64,000 bases of DNA from CAYZJV01 sp964478945 (GCA_964478945.1 CAYZJV010000002.1:29923-93922); one strand, 5' to 3'; shown: positions 17,076-26,375, counted from the stretch's first letter. Notes: generated by a model not told the origin, from the sequence alone. Numbers and translations: made by a program.

Positions 17076-18245
17076 CAAATCGCCTGCAACGATGACATGT
17101 TCTACTACGAAATTGGAATCGAATACAACAAGGTCGGCATCGAATCCGGCAGCAATTTTTCCTTTACTTGCCTGCAATCCCACCACTCGGGCAGGATTCA
17201 CCGTCATCATCCGCACCGCATCGGTCAATGGCAGCCCCACATCCACGCACATGGTACGAACCAACCGTTCCGCAGTAGCCACACTTCCTGCGAAAGCGGT
17301 CCGATCGGGCAATTTGGCAACACCATCCTCCACTATCACACGTTGCCCACTACCATGGGCCCCAAGAAGGAACTCCCCCTCCCCCAATCCGGTCGCACGC
17401 AACGAATCGGAAACAAGACACATGTTTGCGACTCCCTTCATCTTGTGGATTAAACGCAACAGCGATATGGGAAGATGTTTTCCATCGGCTATGACCTCTA
17501 CCGGTAGATCATCAATCAGATACCCCGCTTCGATTACCCCGGCGTGACGATAGGCATTGCGCCTGAACACACCCGACATCCCAGAATACATATGGGTCAG
17601 TAGCCCGAACCCCTGCTCTACCGCCTGCAACACCATATCGTAGTCGGTATCGGTATGGGCAATGGCTGCGATGATTCCCCTTTTCACCAATTCCCTTCCC
17701 ATGCCAAGGGCACCGGGCAACTCGGGAGCCAAGGACCATCTACGGATCTCGGGATACGCATCGAGAAGAGGCAGATATTCGTTCGGATCCGGATGTTTGA
17801 TATAGTTCGGATCCTGTGCACCCCTTTGTGCTTGTGCGAAGTAGGGACCTTCGAGGTGGATTCCAATGAGATTCGGCATACCAGGGAAATCCTTCGCAAC
17901 ACGATAAGCCTTCAGCGTTCTCTCCATCTCATCCATAGGGCCGGAGAGAGTCGTCGGCATCATGGTTGTGGTTCCATGCGACAAATGGGTCTTCGCAGCC
18001 GTCTCGAACGATTCAGGCGTCCCATCCATAAAATCGGCACCACCGGCACCATGAAGATGCAAATCGATAAAACCCGGGGCAACATGACTGAAACCGACAT
18101 CGAGCACCATCGCTCCCGTTGGGAAGGTGCTTCCCAATCGATTTACCGAATCAATCTTGCCATCCTTCGCTACGTGGAGGTCTCCCTCGATCAACCGATA
18201 GGGAGTAACGATCCGAGCATTCTTGATGACCAATGGGCGCTTCAT
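17040..18245 (-). CDS. nagA: N-acetylglucosamine-6-phosphate deacetylase
   Basis: A 401-residue amidohydrolase that removes acetyl from GlcNAc-6-P (or a related amino-sugar phosphate). Metal and catalytic motifs are present: PGFIDLHLHGAGG, IHLEGPYFAQAQRGA, AIAHTDTDYD, LTHMYSGMSG and the catalytic Asp in LVSDSLRATG. The N-terminal beta-sandwich is present, unlike in the second NagA (28351-29280). The start MKRPLV at 18245 has an AAGGGG 7-8 bp upstream. An upstream in-frame ATG at 18308 is unlikely. The last codons lie inside a dispersed repeat. No dedicated deaminase is adjacent; two NagB-type genes exist elsewhere in the window. Confidence 0.88.
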   Translation of the reverse strand: MKRPLVIKNARIVTPYRLIEGDLHVAKDGKIDSVNRLGSTFPTGAMVLDVGFSHVAPGFIDLHLHGAGGADFMDGTPESFETAAKTHLSHGTTTMMPTTLSGPMDEMERTLKAYRVAKDFPGMPNLIGIHLEGPYFAQAQRGAQDPNYIKHPDPNEYLPLLDAYPEIRRWSLAPELPGALGMGRELVKRGIIAAIAHTDTDYDMVLQAVEQGFGLLTHMYSGMSGVFRRNAYRHAGVIEAGYLIDDLPVEVIADGKHLPISLLRLIHKMKGVANMCLVSDSLRATGLGEGEFLLGAHGSGQRVIVEDGVAKLPDRTAFAGSVATAERLVRTMCVDVGLPLTDAVRMMTVNPARVVGLQASKGKIAAGFDADLVVFDSNFVVEHVIVAGDLIAKLSERKGTL

Positions 18246-18269
18246 GGCATTCCCCTTCCGTAGTTGCCT

Positions 18270-18294
18270 TATATAATAACATGCAATGATTATA
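18270..18294 (-). promoter_or_regulatory. Candidate ROK operator upstream of nagA
   Basis: TATAAT (18272-18277) and ATTATA (18289-18294) form perfect arms around an 11-bp spacer. The word TATATAATAACA (18270-18281) is identical to the minus-strand sequence in the CUT1 promoter at 15665-15676, and about 23 of 31 positions agree over the wider site. This supports common control by the ROK protein encoded between them. Confidence 0.5.
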
Positions 18295-18374
18295 AATGGT
18301 AGAACCAATCGCTCCCATCATTTTCCATCATTCACGTGTCGGTAAACCATATTTCGATTACCGGGAAGGGATTT

Positions 18375-19142
18375 TCAACAATCGATTCCAGCGCGTGAAA
18401 TGAATTCCCTTATCTTCACAACAGAGCGTTCCACCAGAAGCGAACCCTTTTCGGCACTCGCACCCGAAAGATCGCCCCATGAAGAACCATCGGTGTAATC
18501 AGCGAAGGTACCGTAGGCGGAAAAAGGGGATTGTCCACCGGGAAGATGCTCCTTGAAGAAGTCAAACCTTGGTAGTGGAGGTCCGTTGGTCGCCTGCTCC
18601 ATATCCACCATATCGGGAATTAGATGCAGCAGCACACTGGTGATCATCTCTCCTCCATGTCCACTCCCGTAGCGCACATCAGCAAGCACCTGGGAAGCAA
18701 TGGAACCGACTGTCTTCCACCAATCGATCACATAGGCACGTGTTCCACCAAGCGCAAGTTTCCTGCAGACCGCATCGGCGGCCCGATTGTTCAATGAATG
18801 GAAATTGATGAAGAAGAGGTGACGAACCTTCCCATCGCGCAAGAAGGAATTCGCAACCGACTCATAATACTGTTCCAGCACATGCTGAGGAATATCGACG
18901 GTTCCGGGAGCCTTGGGAAGCTCCAGTGTATCGCCGTAAGGAATTGTCGGAGCATACCATGCTCCGGCTATCTCTGCGATACGGGGAACCACTTTGTTGG
19001 CCACCAACCAATCGGCTCCCAGGGGACCGTGGGTACCCAACACCTCTATCGAAGCAAGTGGAATCAGCAGCATACCCGAAGACTCCATCGCTTTCCCATA
19101 GGCCGCACTGGTCATCGCTGAGATATCATGTCCATCAGTCAT
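18375..19142 (-). CDS. Creatininase-family hydrolase with altered metal motif
   Basis: A 255-residue protein of the creatininase/IolN-like amidohydrolase fold. The first metal motif, normally E-Q-H-G-P-H, is IEVLGTHGPLGAD: E33, H38 and D44 remain, but the His two residues after the Glu is Leu. Later motifs are FFINFHSLNNRA and GSGHGGEMITS. It probably opens a cyclic amide or cyclic diketone. Coupling by ATGA to a Gfo/Idh dehydrogenase resembles the inositol route described in Thermotoga, where a creatininase-family hydrolase opens a diketo-inositol. Creatinine itself is unlikely as substrate. The assignment to a pathway is inference. Confidence 0.75.
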   Translation of the reverse strand: MTDGHDISAMTSAAYGKAMESSGMLLIPLASIEVLGTHGPLGADWLVANKVVPRIAEIAGAWYAPTIPYGDTLELPKAPGTVDIPQHVLEQYYESVANSFLRDGKVRHLFFINFHSLNNRAADAVCRKLALGGTRAYVIDWWKTVGSIASQVLADVRYGSGHGGEMITSVLLHLIPDMVDMEQATNGPPLPRFDFFKEHLPGGQSPFSAYGTFADYTDGSSWGDLSGASAEKGSLLVERSVVKIREFISRAGIDC

Positions 19143-20161
19143 TCGACCTCCACAGGCTTTCCCTCAACCACAGAACGATTGATCGCATGCACCACATCCA
19201 TACTCCTGCAACCATCCTCCACCGTACACAGCACAGGCACATCCTCCAAAATCGCATCGACCAGATTGTCGAACTCCTCCTTGAAGGGATGGTGGGCCAC
19301 ACTACCTGAATTCGGTGTCCCGCAAGAGAACTGCATCCACCCATCCTGATGGGGAAACAAATCGGAAGCATAGAAGCGATTGTCACGACAGAGCCCCTTC
19401 GTACCCAGCAAATCGATGTTGAACTGGTATGGACTATGCAGCCCGTCGAGGGAAACACTCGTCTTTCCCACCGATCCATCGGAAAATTGCAAAGCAGCCA
19501 CATACGTGGTGGGATAATCGAAATCATCGCGGGTACCCACCGCATAGGCATGCACTTCCCGGATTTCACCATGCAGATAACGAAGGATATCCACCGCATG
19601 ACTGCCTCCGGTTATCATCGCACCACCGGCAAACTCCTTCTTCCGAATCCAAGGATAGCTATTGAATTTCGGGGAAATACCATGCCAGTAGTCCGCCTCG
19701 GCATAATAGACCCTTCCGAAAGCCCCATTGTCCAACATCCGCTTGATATTCCTCACCATCGGATGCCAACGGAGGACAAAGGACACCACAGTCTTCCGAT
19801 CTGAAGCTTGGGCCGCTAGGGAAAGCAGTCTCGTCTCCTCGAAATTGATACCGGCAGGTTTCTCCAACATCAGGTGCTTGCCCGCCTCGAGAGCGAGAAT
19901 TCCCTCCGATGCATGCAAATAATTCGGCATGCATTCACTTACGATGGAAACTCGTTCATCGGACAACATATCCTCGTAATGGACATACACCTTCGCATTC
20001 GGAGCGTAGGTGGCGGCAAAGCGGGAGGCATGCTCCACAGAACGTCCACAAATGGCGACCACCTCCGCCTTCCCATTCGCCTCGATCGCCTTCACATGCT
20101 GCACCGCAACCTGTCCCGTTCCTCGAATACCCACTCCCAACATCGTATGTGCTCCCTTCAT
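19139..20161 (-). CDS. Gfo/Idh/MocA-family NAD(P)-dependent oxidoreductase
   Basis: A 340-residue dehydrogenase: Rossmann motif VGIRGTGQVAVQHVKAI, EKP motif LMLEKPAGINFEE, and GGAMITGGSHAVDILRYLHG as the C-terminal substrate site. It overlaps the creatininase-like gene and the upstream ABC ATPase gene by ATGA on each side, so all three are translationally coupled. It probably oxidises the imported compound before ring opening by the downstream hydrolase. Confidence 0.87.
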   Translation of the reverse strand: MKGAHTMLGVGIRGTGQVAVQHVKAIEANGKAEVVAICGRSVEHASRFAATYAPNAKVYVHYEDMLSDERVSIVSECMPNYLHASEGILALEAGKHLMLEKPAGINFEETRLLSLAAQASDRKTVVSFVLRWHPMVRNIKRMLDNGAFGRVYYAEADYWHGISPKFNSYPWIRKKEFAGGAMITGGSHAVDILRYLHGEIREVHAYAVGTRDDFDYPTTYVAALQFSDGSVGKTSVSLDGLHSPYQFNIDLLGTKGLCRDNRFYASDLFPHQDGWMQFSCGTPNSGSVAHHPFKEEFDNLVDAILEDVPVLCTVEDGCRSMDVVHAINRSVVEGKPVEVE

Positions 20162-20919
20162 GTGATCTCCAGCATCCGGTACACATCTGCCGCGTGTTCA
20201 CCGAACTTCACCGATGTGCGCACCTCAAGATTCCTCGGTCGCGGGAATTCGATATCCATCGAACCTACCATCCTCGATGGACGTGCCGAAAGCACCACCA
20301 CCCTATCCGATAGGAACACCGCCTCATTGATCTCATGGGTAATGAAGAGCACCGTCTTCTTCGACTCGGACCAAATCCGCTGAAGCTCCAAATTCATCTT
20401 TTCCCGGGTAATCGCATCGAGGGCCCCGAACGGCTCATCCATCAGTATCAATTTGGGGTCATGGATCAGGGCACGGGCGAGTGAGACCCGCTGCTGCATT
20501 CCACCGGAAAGCTCATTCGGATAGGCGTTCTCGAACCCCTTGAGTCCCACCAGTTCCAGCAGATCCATGGCCTTCGCCACATGCTTCCTCTTATCGAGCT
20601 TGAGAATCTCGATGGGAAGCAACACATTGTCCAAGACCTTGCGCCAGTTGAGCAAAAGTGCCTTCTGGAACACGAAACCAACCTCCCTGGAAGGATCGAA
20701 GCGCTCCTTGTCCACAGTGATCTCGCCTTCGCTCTTTGGAATCAGTCCCGCAATGATCTTCAGCAAAGTGGTCTTGCCACATCCCGAAGGACCGACAATG
20801 GAAACGAACTCTCCAGGATACACGTCGAATGAGACACTTCCCAATGCGACCAGCTCACCATCACGCGTCTCGAAAGTCTTGTTCAAATTCTTGATCGACA
20901 ATAACGTTTTCTTTTCCAA
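20158..20919 (-). CDS. ABC transporter ATP-binding protein (SsuB/TauB/ThiZ type)
   Basis: A 253-residue ATPase. Walker A is GPSGCGKTT, the Q-loop region EVGFVFQKALLLNW, signature LSGGMQQRVSLARAL, Walker B LILMDEPFGALD and switch His FITHEINEAV. It energises the two permeases encoded upstream (22031-23646). The start is separated from the binding-protein gene by a strong hairpin (20941-20958), which probably lowers its expression relative to that gene. Confidence 0.92.
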   Translation of the reverse strand: MEKKTLLSIKNLNKTFETRDGELVALGSVSFDVYPGEFVSIVGPSGCGKTTLLKIIAGLIPKSEGEITVDKERFDPSREVGFVFQKALLLNWRKVLDNVLLPIEILKLDKRKHVAKAMDLLELVGLKGFENAYPNELSGGMQQRVSLARALIHDPKLILMDEPFGALDAITREKMNLELQRIWSESKKTVLFITHEINEAVFLSDRVVVLSARPSRMVGSMDIEFPRPRNLEVRTSVKFGEHAADVYRMLEIT

Positions 20920-20940
20920 GCGGCACCTTCCTCATCGATC

Positions 20941-20958
20941 CCCGGCCGCAAGGCCGGG
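20941..20958 (-). terminator. Intercistronic GC-rich hairpin
   Basis: CCCGGCC (20941-20947) and GGCCGGG (20952-20958) form a perfect 7-bp stem closed by a GCAA tetraloop. It lies between the binding-protein gene and the ATPase gene and lacks a T-run, so it probably acts as an RNA-stabilising or partial-termination element. Confidence 0.65.
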
Positions 20959-20985
20959 AACCGCATACTGCGAATGTAACATATT

Positions 20986-22005
20986 CTAGAAATCGTACTT
21001 GTACATCGGATCGGGCAGGAAACTATCGTCGAAACACTCCTCCACTGGGAAGGAAAGCGGCTGCTGGTAGGTATTCACCAGATTGTATGTCTCCCTGATC
21101 CGTGACGGATCGATATACCCGATACCGAAATTCTTGTACCGGTCGGTCTGGAAGAACTCCATCACCACATTCAAATTCGCAAGATAGTCATCCTTGTTGA
21201 TGGGATGGTATTCACTGAGAATCTCGATGGCCTCCGCAGGATGCTGCAATGTGTACTCCCAAGCCCGGTAGACAGCCTTGAGGAACCTCCGGAGCATCTC
21301 GGGATTTTCCTTGATGGTATCGTCGTGCGTGATGTAGGAGTGTGCATAAGCGTTGAAACCGTAGTCGGCCCACACGAAGTACCCCAACTCTTCGGGTGGA
21401 ATGGCTTTTTCCATGAAAGGCTTGCCGGTATAGAGTTCGAACACCACATCGGCATTCTTGGAAGCAAGCGCCGAAACCTTCGCAGCCGGCTCGATATTCA
21501 CAAACTTCACACTATTCGGATCGACTCCAATCTGCTTGGCGAACGCAGGCCACATGACCTTGTGCCCATCGGTGGCGGGAACCGCGACCGTCTTGCCTGC
21601 GAGATCCTGAGGCTTGGTGATACCACTCTCCTTCCAGAAGAAGCTGCAGTTCGGATGCTTGTCGAAGATGATACCGATGATCTTCACATTCGCCCCCTGC
21701 TGTCGGTTGGTAATGGGTACCGGAGCATCGCTTATCGCGATATCAGCCTTCCCCGAATCGACAGCCTGGACCGAATATCCCGAACCTTGACCGACAATGA
21801 TGTTTACATCAAGGCCCTCCTCCTCGAACCAACCGAACTTCTGGGCTACGTAGTAGACCGCATGGTCACCGGTGATCTTCCAGTTGAGCAGGAAATCCAC
21901 CTTCTCCAACTCGGCGGCCCCGGTGGCTTCCACTTGTCCTTGTGCCCACAACGCAGTCATCGACAAAATTGCGACCAGCACAATCAGCAACATGGTTCTT
22001 TTCAT
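20986..22005 (-). CDS. ABC transporter substrate-binding protein (NMT1/THI5-like)
   Basis: A secreted binding protein of about 339 residues for the adjacent importer. A signal peptide (TMLLIVLVAILSMTALWAQG) precedes LLNWKITGDHAVYYVAQKFGW and EEGLDVNIIVGQGSG, which match the THI5/NMT1-like fold. The start at 22005 has AAGGAGG 8 bp upstream; an earlier in-frame ATG is unlikely. The family includes thiamine-precursor binders (ThiY), but no thiamine gene or TPP riboswitch was seen. The neighbouring dehydrogenase, hydrolase and enolase-type genes suggest a different small organic ligand. Confidence 0.85.
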   Translation of the reverse strand: MKRTMLLIVLVAILSMTALWAQGQVEATGAAELEKVDFLLNWKITGDHAVYYVAQKFGWFEEEGLDVNIIVGQGSGYSVQAVDSGKADIAISDAPVPITNRQQGANVKIIGIIFDKHPNCSFFWKESGITKPQDLAGKTVAVPATDGHKVMWPAFAKQIGVDPNSVKFVNIEPAAKVSALASKNADVVFELYTGKPFMEKAIPPEELGYFVWADYGFNAYAHSYITHDDTIKENPEMLRRFLKAVYRAWEYTLQHPAEAIEILSEYHPINKDDYLANLNVVMEFFQTDRYKNFGIGYIDPSRIRETYNLVNTYQQPLSFPVEECFDDSFLPDPMYKYDF

Positions 22006-22030
22006 GACAAATTCCTCCTTTTGTCTATAT

Positions 22031-22861
22031 TCACACCCTCTCGTGTTTGAATGCCCACGGCATGAGCAACCTTTCGAAGAGTGCGACAATCCAATACAAA
22101 GCGGCGCCGGAAAGTGAAATGACGATCAAAGCGGAGAAGATCGGCGGAGTGTCCATCGCGTACTGGCTGTTGATGATGATGTATCCCAACCCGCGATCCG
22201 ATGCGATGAATTCTCCCACGATGGCGCCCACGATACTCATGGTCGAACAAATCTTGAGTCCAGAAAATATGTAGGGAAGCGAGTTGGGGATCCTGATCTT
22301 CACGAAAATCTGGAACTTGCTCGCATCGAGGTAACGTATCAGATCGAGCAACTCGTCCTCGATCGAATCGAGACCCGTCATGGTGTTGATGATCACGGGA
22401 AAGAAACTCACCAGGAACGCGATCAGGATATTCGTCTTCAAACCATAGCCCATCCACAGAAGGATGATCGGAGCGATCGCGATGATCGGCAGACTGTTTA
22501 TAAAGGTGAACAACGGCAAAGCCAGGTTCTTGAAACGCTTCGACCATACGATCACAATTGCCAACCCCACACCAAGTACCGCAGTGACAGCGAATCCGAT
22601 CAAGAATTCATAGATCGTGGTCCTGATGTGCAAAGCCCAATTGTAGTTCGCATCGGGTTGCTTGAAGAACAAGTGGGCGATCGCACTAGAAGGTGTGGGC
22701 AACACGAACTCGGGAGTATTGCATACACGCACACCGACTTCCCAGAACAGGAAGAATCCTATGATCACCAACACCGACTTGTAGTTGTTCCCGACAGAAC
22801 GCCTCATAAACCTTCGGAATGTGGACAACTGTGGAGACTTCGCAAGCTCGTTTCCCTTCAT
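22031..22861 (-). CDS. ABC transporter permease (SsuC/ThiX type)
   Basis: A 276-residue permease with about six helices, e.g. SVLVIIGFFLFWEVGVRV and the loop LIRYLDASKFQIFVKIRIPN contacting the ATPase. It is a close paralogue of the gene upstream (22858-23646): both contain KIRIPNSLPYIFAGLKI-like segments, so they probably form a heterodimeric channel. The two genes overlap by 4 bp. Confidence 0.9.
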   Translation of the reverse strand: MKGNELAKSPQLSTFRRFMRRSVGNNYKSVLVIIGFFLFWEVGVRVCNTPEFVLPTPSSAIAHLFFKQPDANYNWALHIRTTIYEFLIGFAVTAVLGVGLAIVIVWSKRFKNLALPLFTFINSLPIIAIAPIILLWMGYGLKTNILIAFLVSFFPVIINTMTGLDSIEDELLDLIRYLDASKFQIFVKIRIPNSLPYIFSGLKICSTMSIVGAIVGEFIASDRGLGYIIINSQYAMDTPPIFSALIVISLSGAALYWIVALFERLLMPWAFKHERV

Positions 22862-23646
22862 GCTTCCACCTCCACCCTATTCCATGGCATCGCAACCTTC
22901 TCCAGAAAACCGATGGCGGAAAACAACGACAACCCGATCACCGAAAGCAGAAGAAGACAGGCGAACATCGTCGGAGTATCGATGAACGCCTGGGCATCCC
23001 TCAGCAGATAGCCAAGTCCCTTGTCGGCAGCGATGAACTCACCGACAATGGAACCGACCACACACATGGTTGCGCTGATCTTCAATCCGGCGAATATATA
23101 GGGCAAGGAATTGGGGATGCGGATCTTGATGAACACCTGCAATTTCGTCGCATCGAGATACCTGACCAAATCGAGCAAATCGTCATCCACAGCCACCAAA
23201 CCCGCAGCCGAGTTGATGATCACCGGAAAGAAGGCCACCAGGAACGCCACCATCACATTGGGCACGAAACCATACCCGAACCAAATCAGAAACAAAGGTG
23301 CCAAAGCGATCTTTGGCAGTGAATTGAACAGGATAATGATCGGTGAAAGCAACTGTGAGAAGAACTTGGACCAGGAAATCAGGATTGCCAAAAGGATTCC
23401 GGTGATTGCAGTGGCGACGAAACTCACCATAACCTCCAACACCGTAGCCCCGATATGGTACCACCAGTCGTATTTGGAAGCGATCTCAGGATCGAACAAG
23501 TGCTGGAACACCAGAATTGGAGAAGGCAGCACAAACCGCTTGATACCGAACACCATGACGATCACCTGCCAAAGCACGAGAAAAATGAGAAAATAGAGGA
23601 GCTTTGGTCCCATTCGTCTGAAAAACCCAGTTATGCCCTTTGCCAT
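22858..23646 (-). CDS. ABC transporter permease (SsuC/ThiX type)
   Basis: A 262-residue permease paralogous to the next gene, with the coupling loop LVRYLDATKLQVFIKIRIPN and about six helices. Its start lies within the last 16 bp of the enolase-type gene, so it is translated as part of the same operon. The pair forms the membrane part of the NMT1-type importer. Confidence 0.9.
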   Translation of the reverse strand: MAKGITGFFRRMGPKLLYFLIFLVLWQVIVMVFGIKRFVLPSPILVFQHLFDPEIASKYDWWYHIGATVLEVMVSFVATAITGILLAILISWSKFFSQLLSPIIILFNSLPKIALAPLFLIWFGYGFVPNVMVAFLVAFFPVIINSAAGLVAVDDDLLDLVRYLDATKLQVFIKIRIPNSLPYIFAGLKISATMCVVGSIVGEFIAADKGLGYLLRDAQAFIDTPTMFACLLLLSVIGLSLFSAIGFLEKVAMPWNRVEVEA

Positions 23647-25043
23647 AGATCCTCCGCATGGGAAGCGATCCGTGCCTCCTCTATCTCATCGTACCGATAC
23701 CCCAATCCCACATCCCCCAAAGAATCGAGACGAACACAACCATCCTTCCGCTCGAACAGTCCGGGGTGAATCCTCCTCTCATTGACCGAAGCCTCGGGAT
23801 AGAATTGCATCGAATTGGTCTCCACACCCATGATCGTTCCCGCCCTGGCAGCCAGGACTACATGGGGAATCTGGGCCAGCATGGGATTGGTGAGATCCTG
23901 CACCATGAGCGTCATGCCATGTTCCTTGGCCCAACAGAGACTCAGCAGGGCCCCGCTGAGCGTCTTGCAAGTCTTCAGAGCGACACCGGTCCACCCAAGT
24001 TTTCTTCCGTAGGCCAGATAGCGCCAGTCATGGGCACTTTCATCCATGAACAGCGGCTTTCTCGCACTCACCGAATGGACATCGATCGGATGACGCTCGA
24101 TATCGTACGGAAACGGCTGCTCCACATAGAGGATCTTCGCATAGAGGTCGGGATATTCGACCATAAGACGATCGAGGATATTGGTCACATACACCGGGTT
24201 TGTCACCGTACAATTGAAATCGGCGGTAAGCCACGACACCCCGTGTGCCCTCACCACCATTCCCACCTCGATGAGACGACGATAATCCCACTCACCATCC
24301 GTACCGGTCAACTTTACCTTGAGGCACTTCAATCCATCACGTTCGACCCATTCATCAAGAAAGAACGGATACCCATCCTGCAGCACCTCGCCATCATACC
24401 CTGCACGTGCCACGATATCCTTCGCACCGATGAGGTGCCATGCCACCAGTTCACCGGGCAGATCGTCTTTTCCCAACAGATAATCTCCAGGATATTTGCC
24501 CTCGAAAAGAGAACGGTACTGCTCATCATAGAACCATGCGAGATCATGGTTCATGTAGTGTTCGTTGAACGTCTCCCAAGAATCGACACCATGGACTTTC
24601 CCGTAGGCGTCATGGAGCGCAAGATCGAAGAGGGAATCACATACCAAAGCTGCCAACCACGGCATCTTCTCCACTTCACCGTACCCCTCGTTCTCTTCGT
24701 TCCAAAGGGAGACAAGCTCATTGTGTACAAAACGATGGCCGATCTCCATGGCATGACCAGAATACGCGATGTGCTTCCACACATCGCGCAAACTCACACA
24801 GAAATCCTGCAGTCGGCTTTGACGGTAGGAATATCCAAGAGAACCCGGCCATACCCACGCGACACTCAATGGCGTCTCACCCCATCCGTCCGATTGGGTG
24901 CCATCTTTCGCTGCAACGAACACATGTGCACGGGCCGAAACCACATGAGTGGTGACCTCGGGACCGAACTTGAGGGGAACCCTCGTTTCGATCGGCTGGA
25001 AAAAGAGTTCACAATCGGTAACCACCACATCGTATCGACTCAT
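23631..25043 (-). CDS. Enolase-superfamily (mandelate racemase/muconate lactonizing-like) enzyme
   Basis: A 470-residue enolase-superfamily enzyme that abstracts a proton alpha to a carboxylate (dehydratase, racemase or cycloisomerase). Seen are the catalytic-Lys strand CLKVKLTG, metal-ligand strands WLTADFN, YVEQPFPYD and FMDESAHD, and GVALKTCKT near the second base. First gene of the operon, divergent from a ROK regulator; promoter and operator lie at 25068-25108. Its presence with a dehydrogenase and a ring-opening hydrolase suggests a sugar-acid or cyclitol pathway. Confidence 0.85.
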   Translation of the reverse strand: MSRYDVVVTDCELFFQPIETRVPLKFGPEVTTHVVSARAHVFVAAKDGTQSDGWGETPLSVAWVWPGSLGYSYRQSRLQDFCVSLRDVWKHIAYSGHAMEIGHRFVHNELVSLWNEENEGYGEVEKMPWLAALVCDSLFDLALHDAYGKVHGVDSWETFNEHYMNHDLAWFYDEQYRSLFEGKYPGDYLLGKDDLPGELVAWHLIGAKDIVARAGYDGEVLQDGYPFFLDEWVERDGLKCLKVKLTGTDGEWDYRRLIEVGMVVRAHGVSWLTADFNCTVTNPVYVTNILDRLMVEYPDLYAKILYVEQPFPYDIERHPIDVHSVSARKPLFMDESAHDWRYLAYGRKLGWTGVALKTCKTLSGALLSLCWAKEHGMTLMVQDLTNPMLAQIPHVVLAARAGTIMGVETNSMQFYPEASVNERRIHPGLFERKDGCVRLDSLGDVGLGYRYDEIEEARIASHAEDLWQRA

Positions 25044-25067
25044 GCATACCCTCCGGTGTACGAATCA

Positions 25068-25108
25068 AGTCTAACACACATCCTTGTTTTGTCAACTTGA
25101 TGAACAAA
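25068..25108 (-). promoter_or_regulatory. Promoter of the enolase-type operon with ROK-type operator
   Basis: On the minus strand TTGACA (25090-25095) and TAGACT (25068-25073) are separated by 16 bp. The -35 box lies in an inverted repeat TTTGTC-N9-AACAAA (25088-25108). A near-identical site, TTTGTC-N9-GACAAA, overlaps the -35 box of the isomerase promoter at 27309-27329. The layout resembles known XylR/ROK operators (TTTGTTTGGACAAA-like). The divergent ROK gene at 25159 is the likely repressor. Confidence 0.6.
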
Positions 25109-25158
25109 ATAAAAAGAAAATAATTCATAAACTTGAAAAAGTGTTTTAATATGGAGAC

Positions 25159-26370
25159 ATGAGACCAGTACTCACTGTAGAAATGAAGAACCTCTGGGAT
25201 TCGTTGCATCTCATCGAGCACACCGATCCGGCTCCCTCGAGAGCAACCATAGCCAAGGAATTGGGTCTGAGCCGCACCACCGCATCCAATGTGGTTTCTC
25301 AATTGATGGCCTACCATCTGGTCGAGGAGCTTGACTCTGAAGCCAACGGAAGGGGAAGACCCGGAATACCCTTGAAACTTTCCACCGGCACCTGGTATGC
25401 CTTGGGCGCCTCTTTCCATGGCAGAAGTTGGCACTTCCTTCTGGTGGACCTTGAAGGCAACACCGTCGCCGAAGACCACTGGGAACTTGGTGAAGTCACC
25501 ATCACTACCTTCATGGACACACTGTTGGATGGACTGGATGCTATGATCGGACAAGTACCCGGTTCCCTGCTTCCCCTGATCGGTATCGGAACACCAGGTT
25601 TGGTCGACAGCAACACCGGCATCATCACCCGGGCCGACGATTTGGGATGGAAAAAAGTGCCGGTGATGCGACCGGTGAAGGAAAGAACCGGAATCGACTG
25701 CCATGTGATCAACCGCCACCGAGCCGCAGGTTTGGGCGAAGTTCGCTTCGGTGCGGGACGGAAAGTATCCAATCTCATCTATATAGGAATCGGAACCGGC
25801 ATCAGCGCCGCCTTCATCAACGATGGAATACTTTTGGAGGGAGCCAACTTCAGCGCCGGAGAAATCGGACACATGCTCATCGATCCCGACGGACCACTTT
25901 GTGGATGTGGACGATACGGTTGCCTGCAAGCATTCTCCTCCAGTGTCGCCTTGTTGAGACTGGTACACGAGAAACACCAATCCCTCTGTGCACTTGGGGA
26001 TGAATTGGAACCGAACCCCCTGTGGCAAGCGATTGAGGCACACACCCTCACCGGAGAGATGATCGCCTACGAAGCAAATGAAGGCAATCCGATCGCCTTG
26101 GAGTGCATGCGTAAGATCGCAGTCCAACTCGGCATCGCAGTATCGAACCTTATCAATGCCTTGAATCCGCAGAAGATCATCATAGGAGGAATGTTGGGAA
26201 ACGCAGGACCACTGCTTACCGAACTGATAAGGAAAGAGGCCGCCTTCAGGGCGATGGCATCACCCTTCTCCAACGTACATATAGAGCAGAGCATGTTGGG
26301 AACACTCGCCGGACCACGGGGAGCGGCAAGCATTCCGCTTCACCATAAATTGGAATTGGTGATGCAATAG
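25159..26370 (+). CDS. ROK-family transcriptional repressor
   Basis: A 403-residue repressor. The winged helix is clear (SRATIAKELGLSRTTASNVV). The ROK domain shows IGIGTGISAAFINDG, the zinc motif CGCGRYGCLQAF and the nearby SAGEIGHMLIDP. It is divergent from the enolase-type operon with a shared 115-bp promoter region, and convergent with the isomerase gene 5 bp beyond its stop. Two operator-like palindromes, one on either side (25088 and 27309), suggest it controls both flanking transcription units. Confidence 0.9.
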   Translation: MRPVLTVEMKNLWDSLHLIEHTDPAPSRATIAKELGLSRTTASNVVSQLMAYHLVEELDSEANGRGRPGIPLKLSTGTWYALGASFHGRSWHFLLVDLEGNTVAEDHWELGEVTITTFMDTLLDGLDAMIGQVPGSLLPLIGIGTPGLVDSNTGIITRADDLGWKKVPVMRPVKERTGIDCHVINRHRAAGLGEVRFGAGRKVSNLIYIGIGTGISAAFINDGILLEGANFSAGEIGHMLIDPDGPLCGCGRYGCLQAFSSSVALLRLVHEKHQSLCALGDELEPNPLWQAIEAHTLTGEMIAYEANEGNPIALECMRKIAVQLGIAVSNLINALNPQKIIIGGMLGNAGPLLTELIRKEAAFRAMASPFSNVHIEQSMLGTLAGPRGAASIPLHHKLELVMQ

Positions 26371-26375
26371 AGGAA

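Noticed and set aside
20158..25158. A thiamine-precursor importer with TPP riboswitch
   Set aside because: The binding protein is THI5-like, but the leader region shows a ROK-type operator and none of the conserved TPP riboswitch segments, and no thiamine gene is near.
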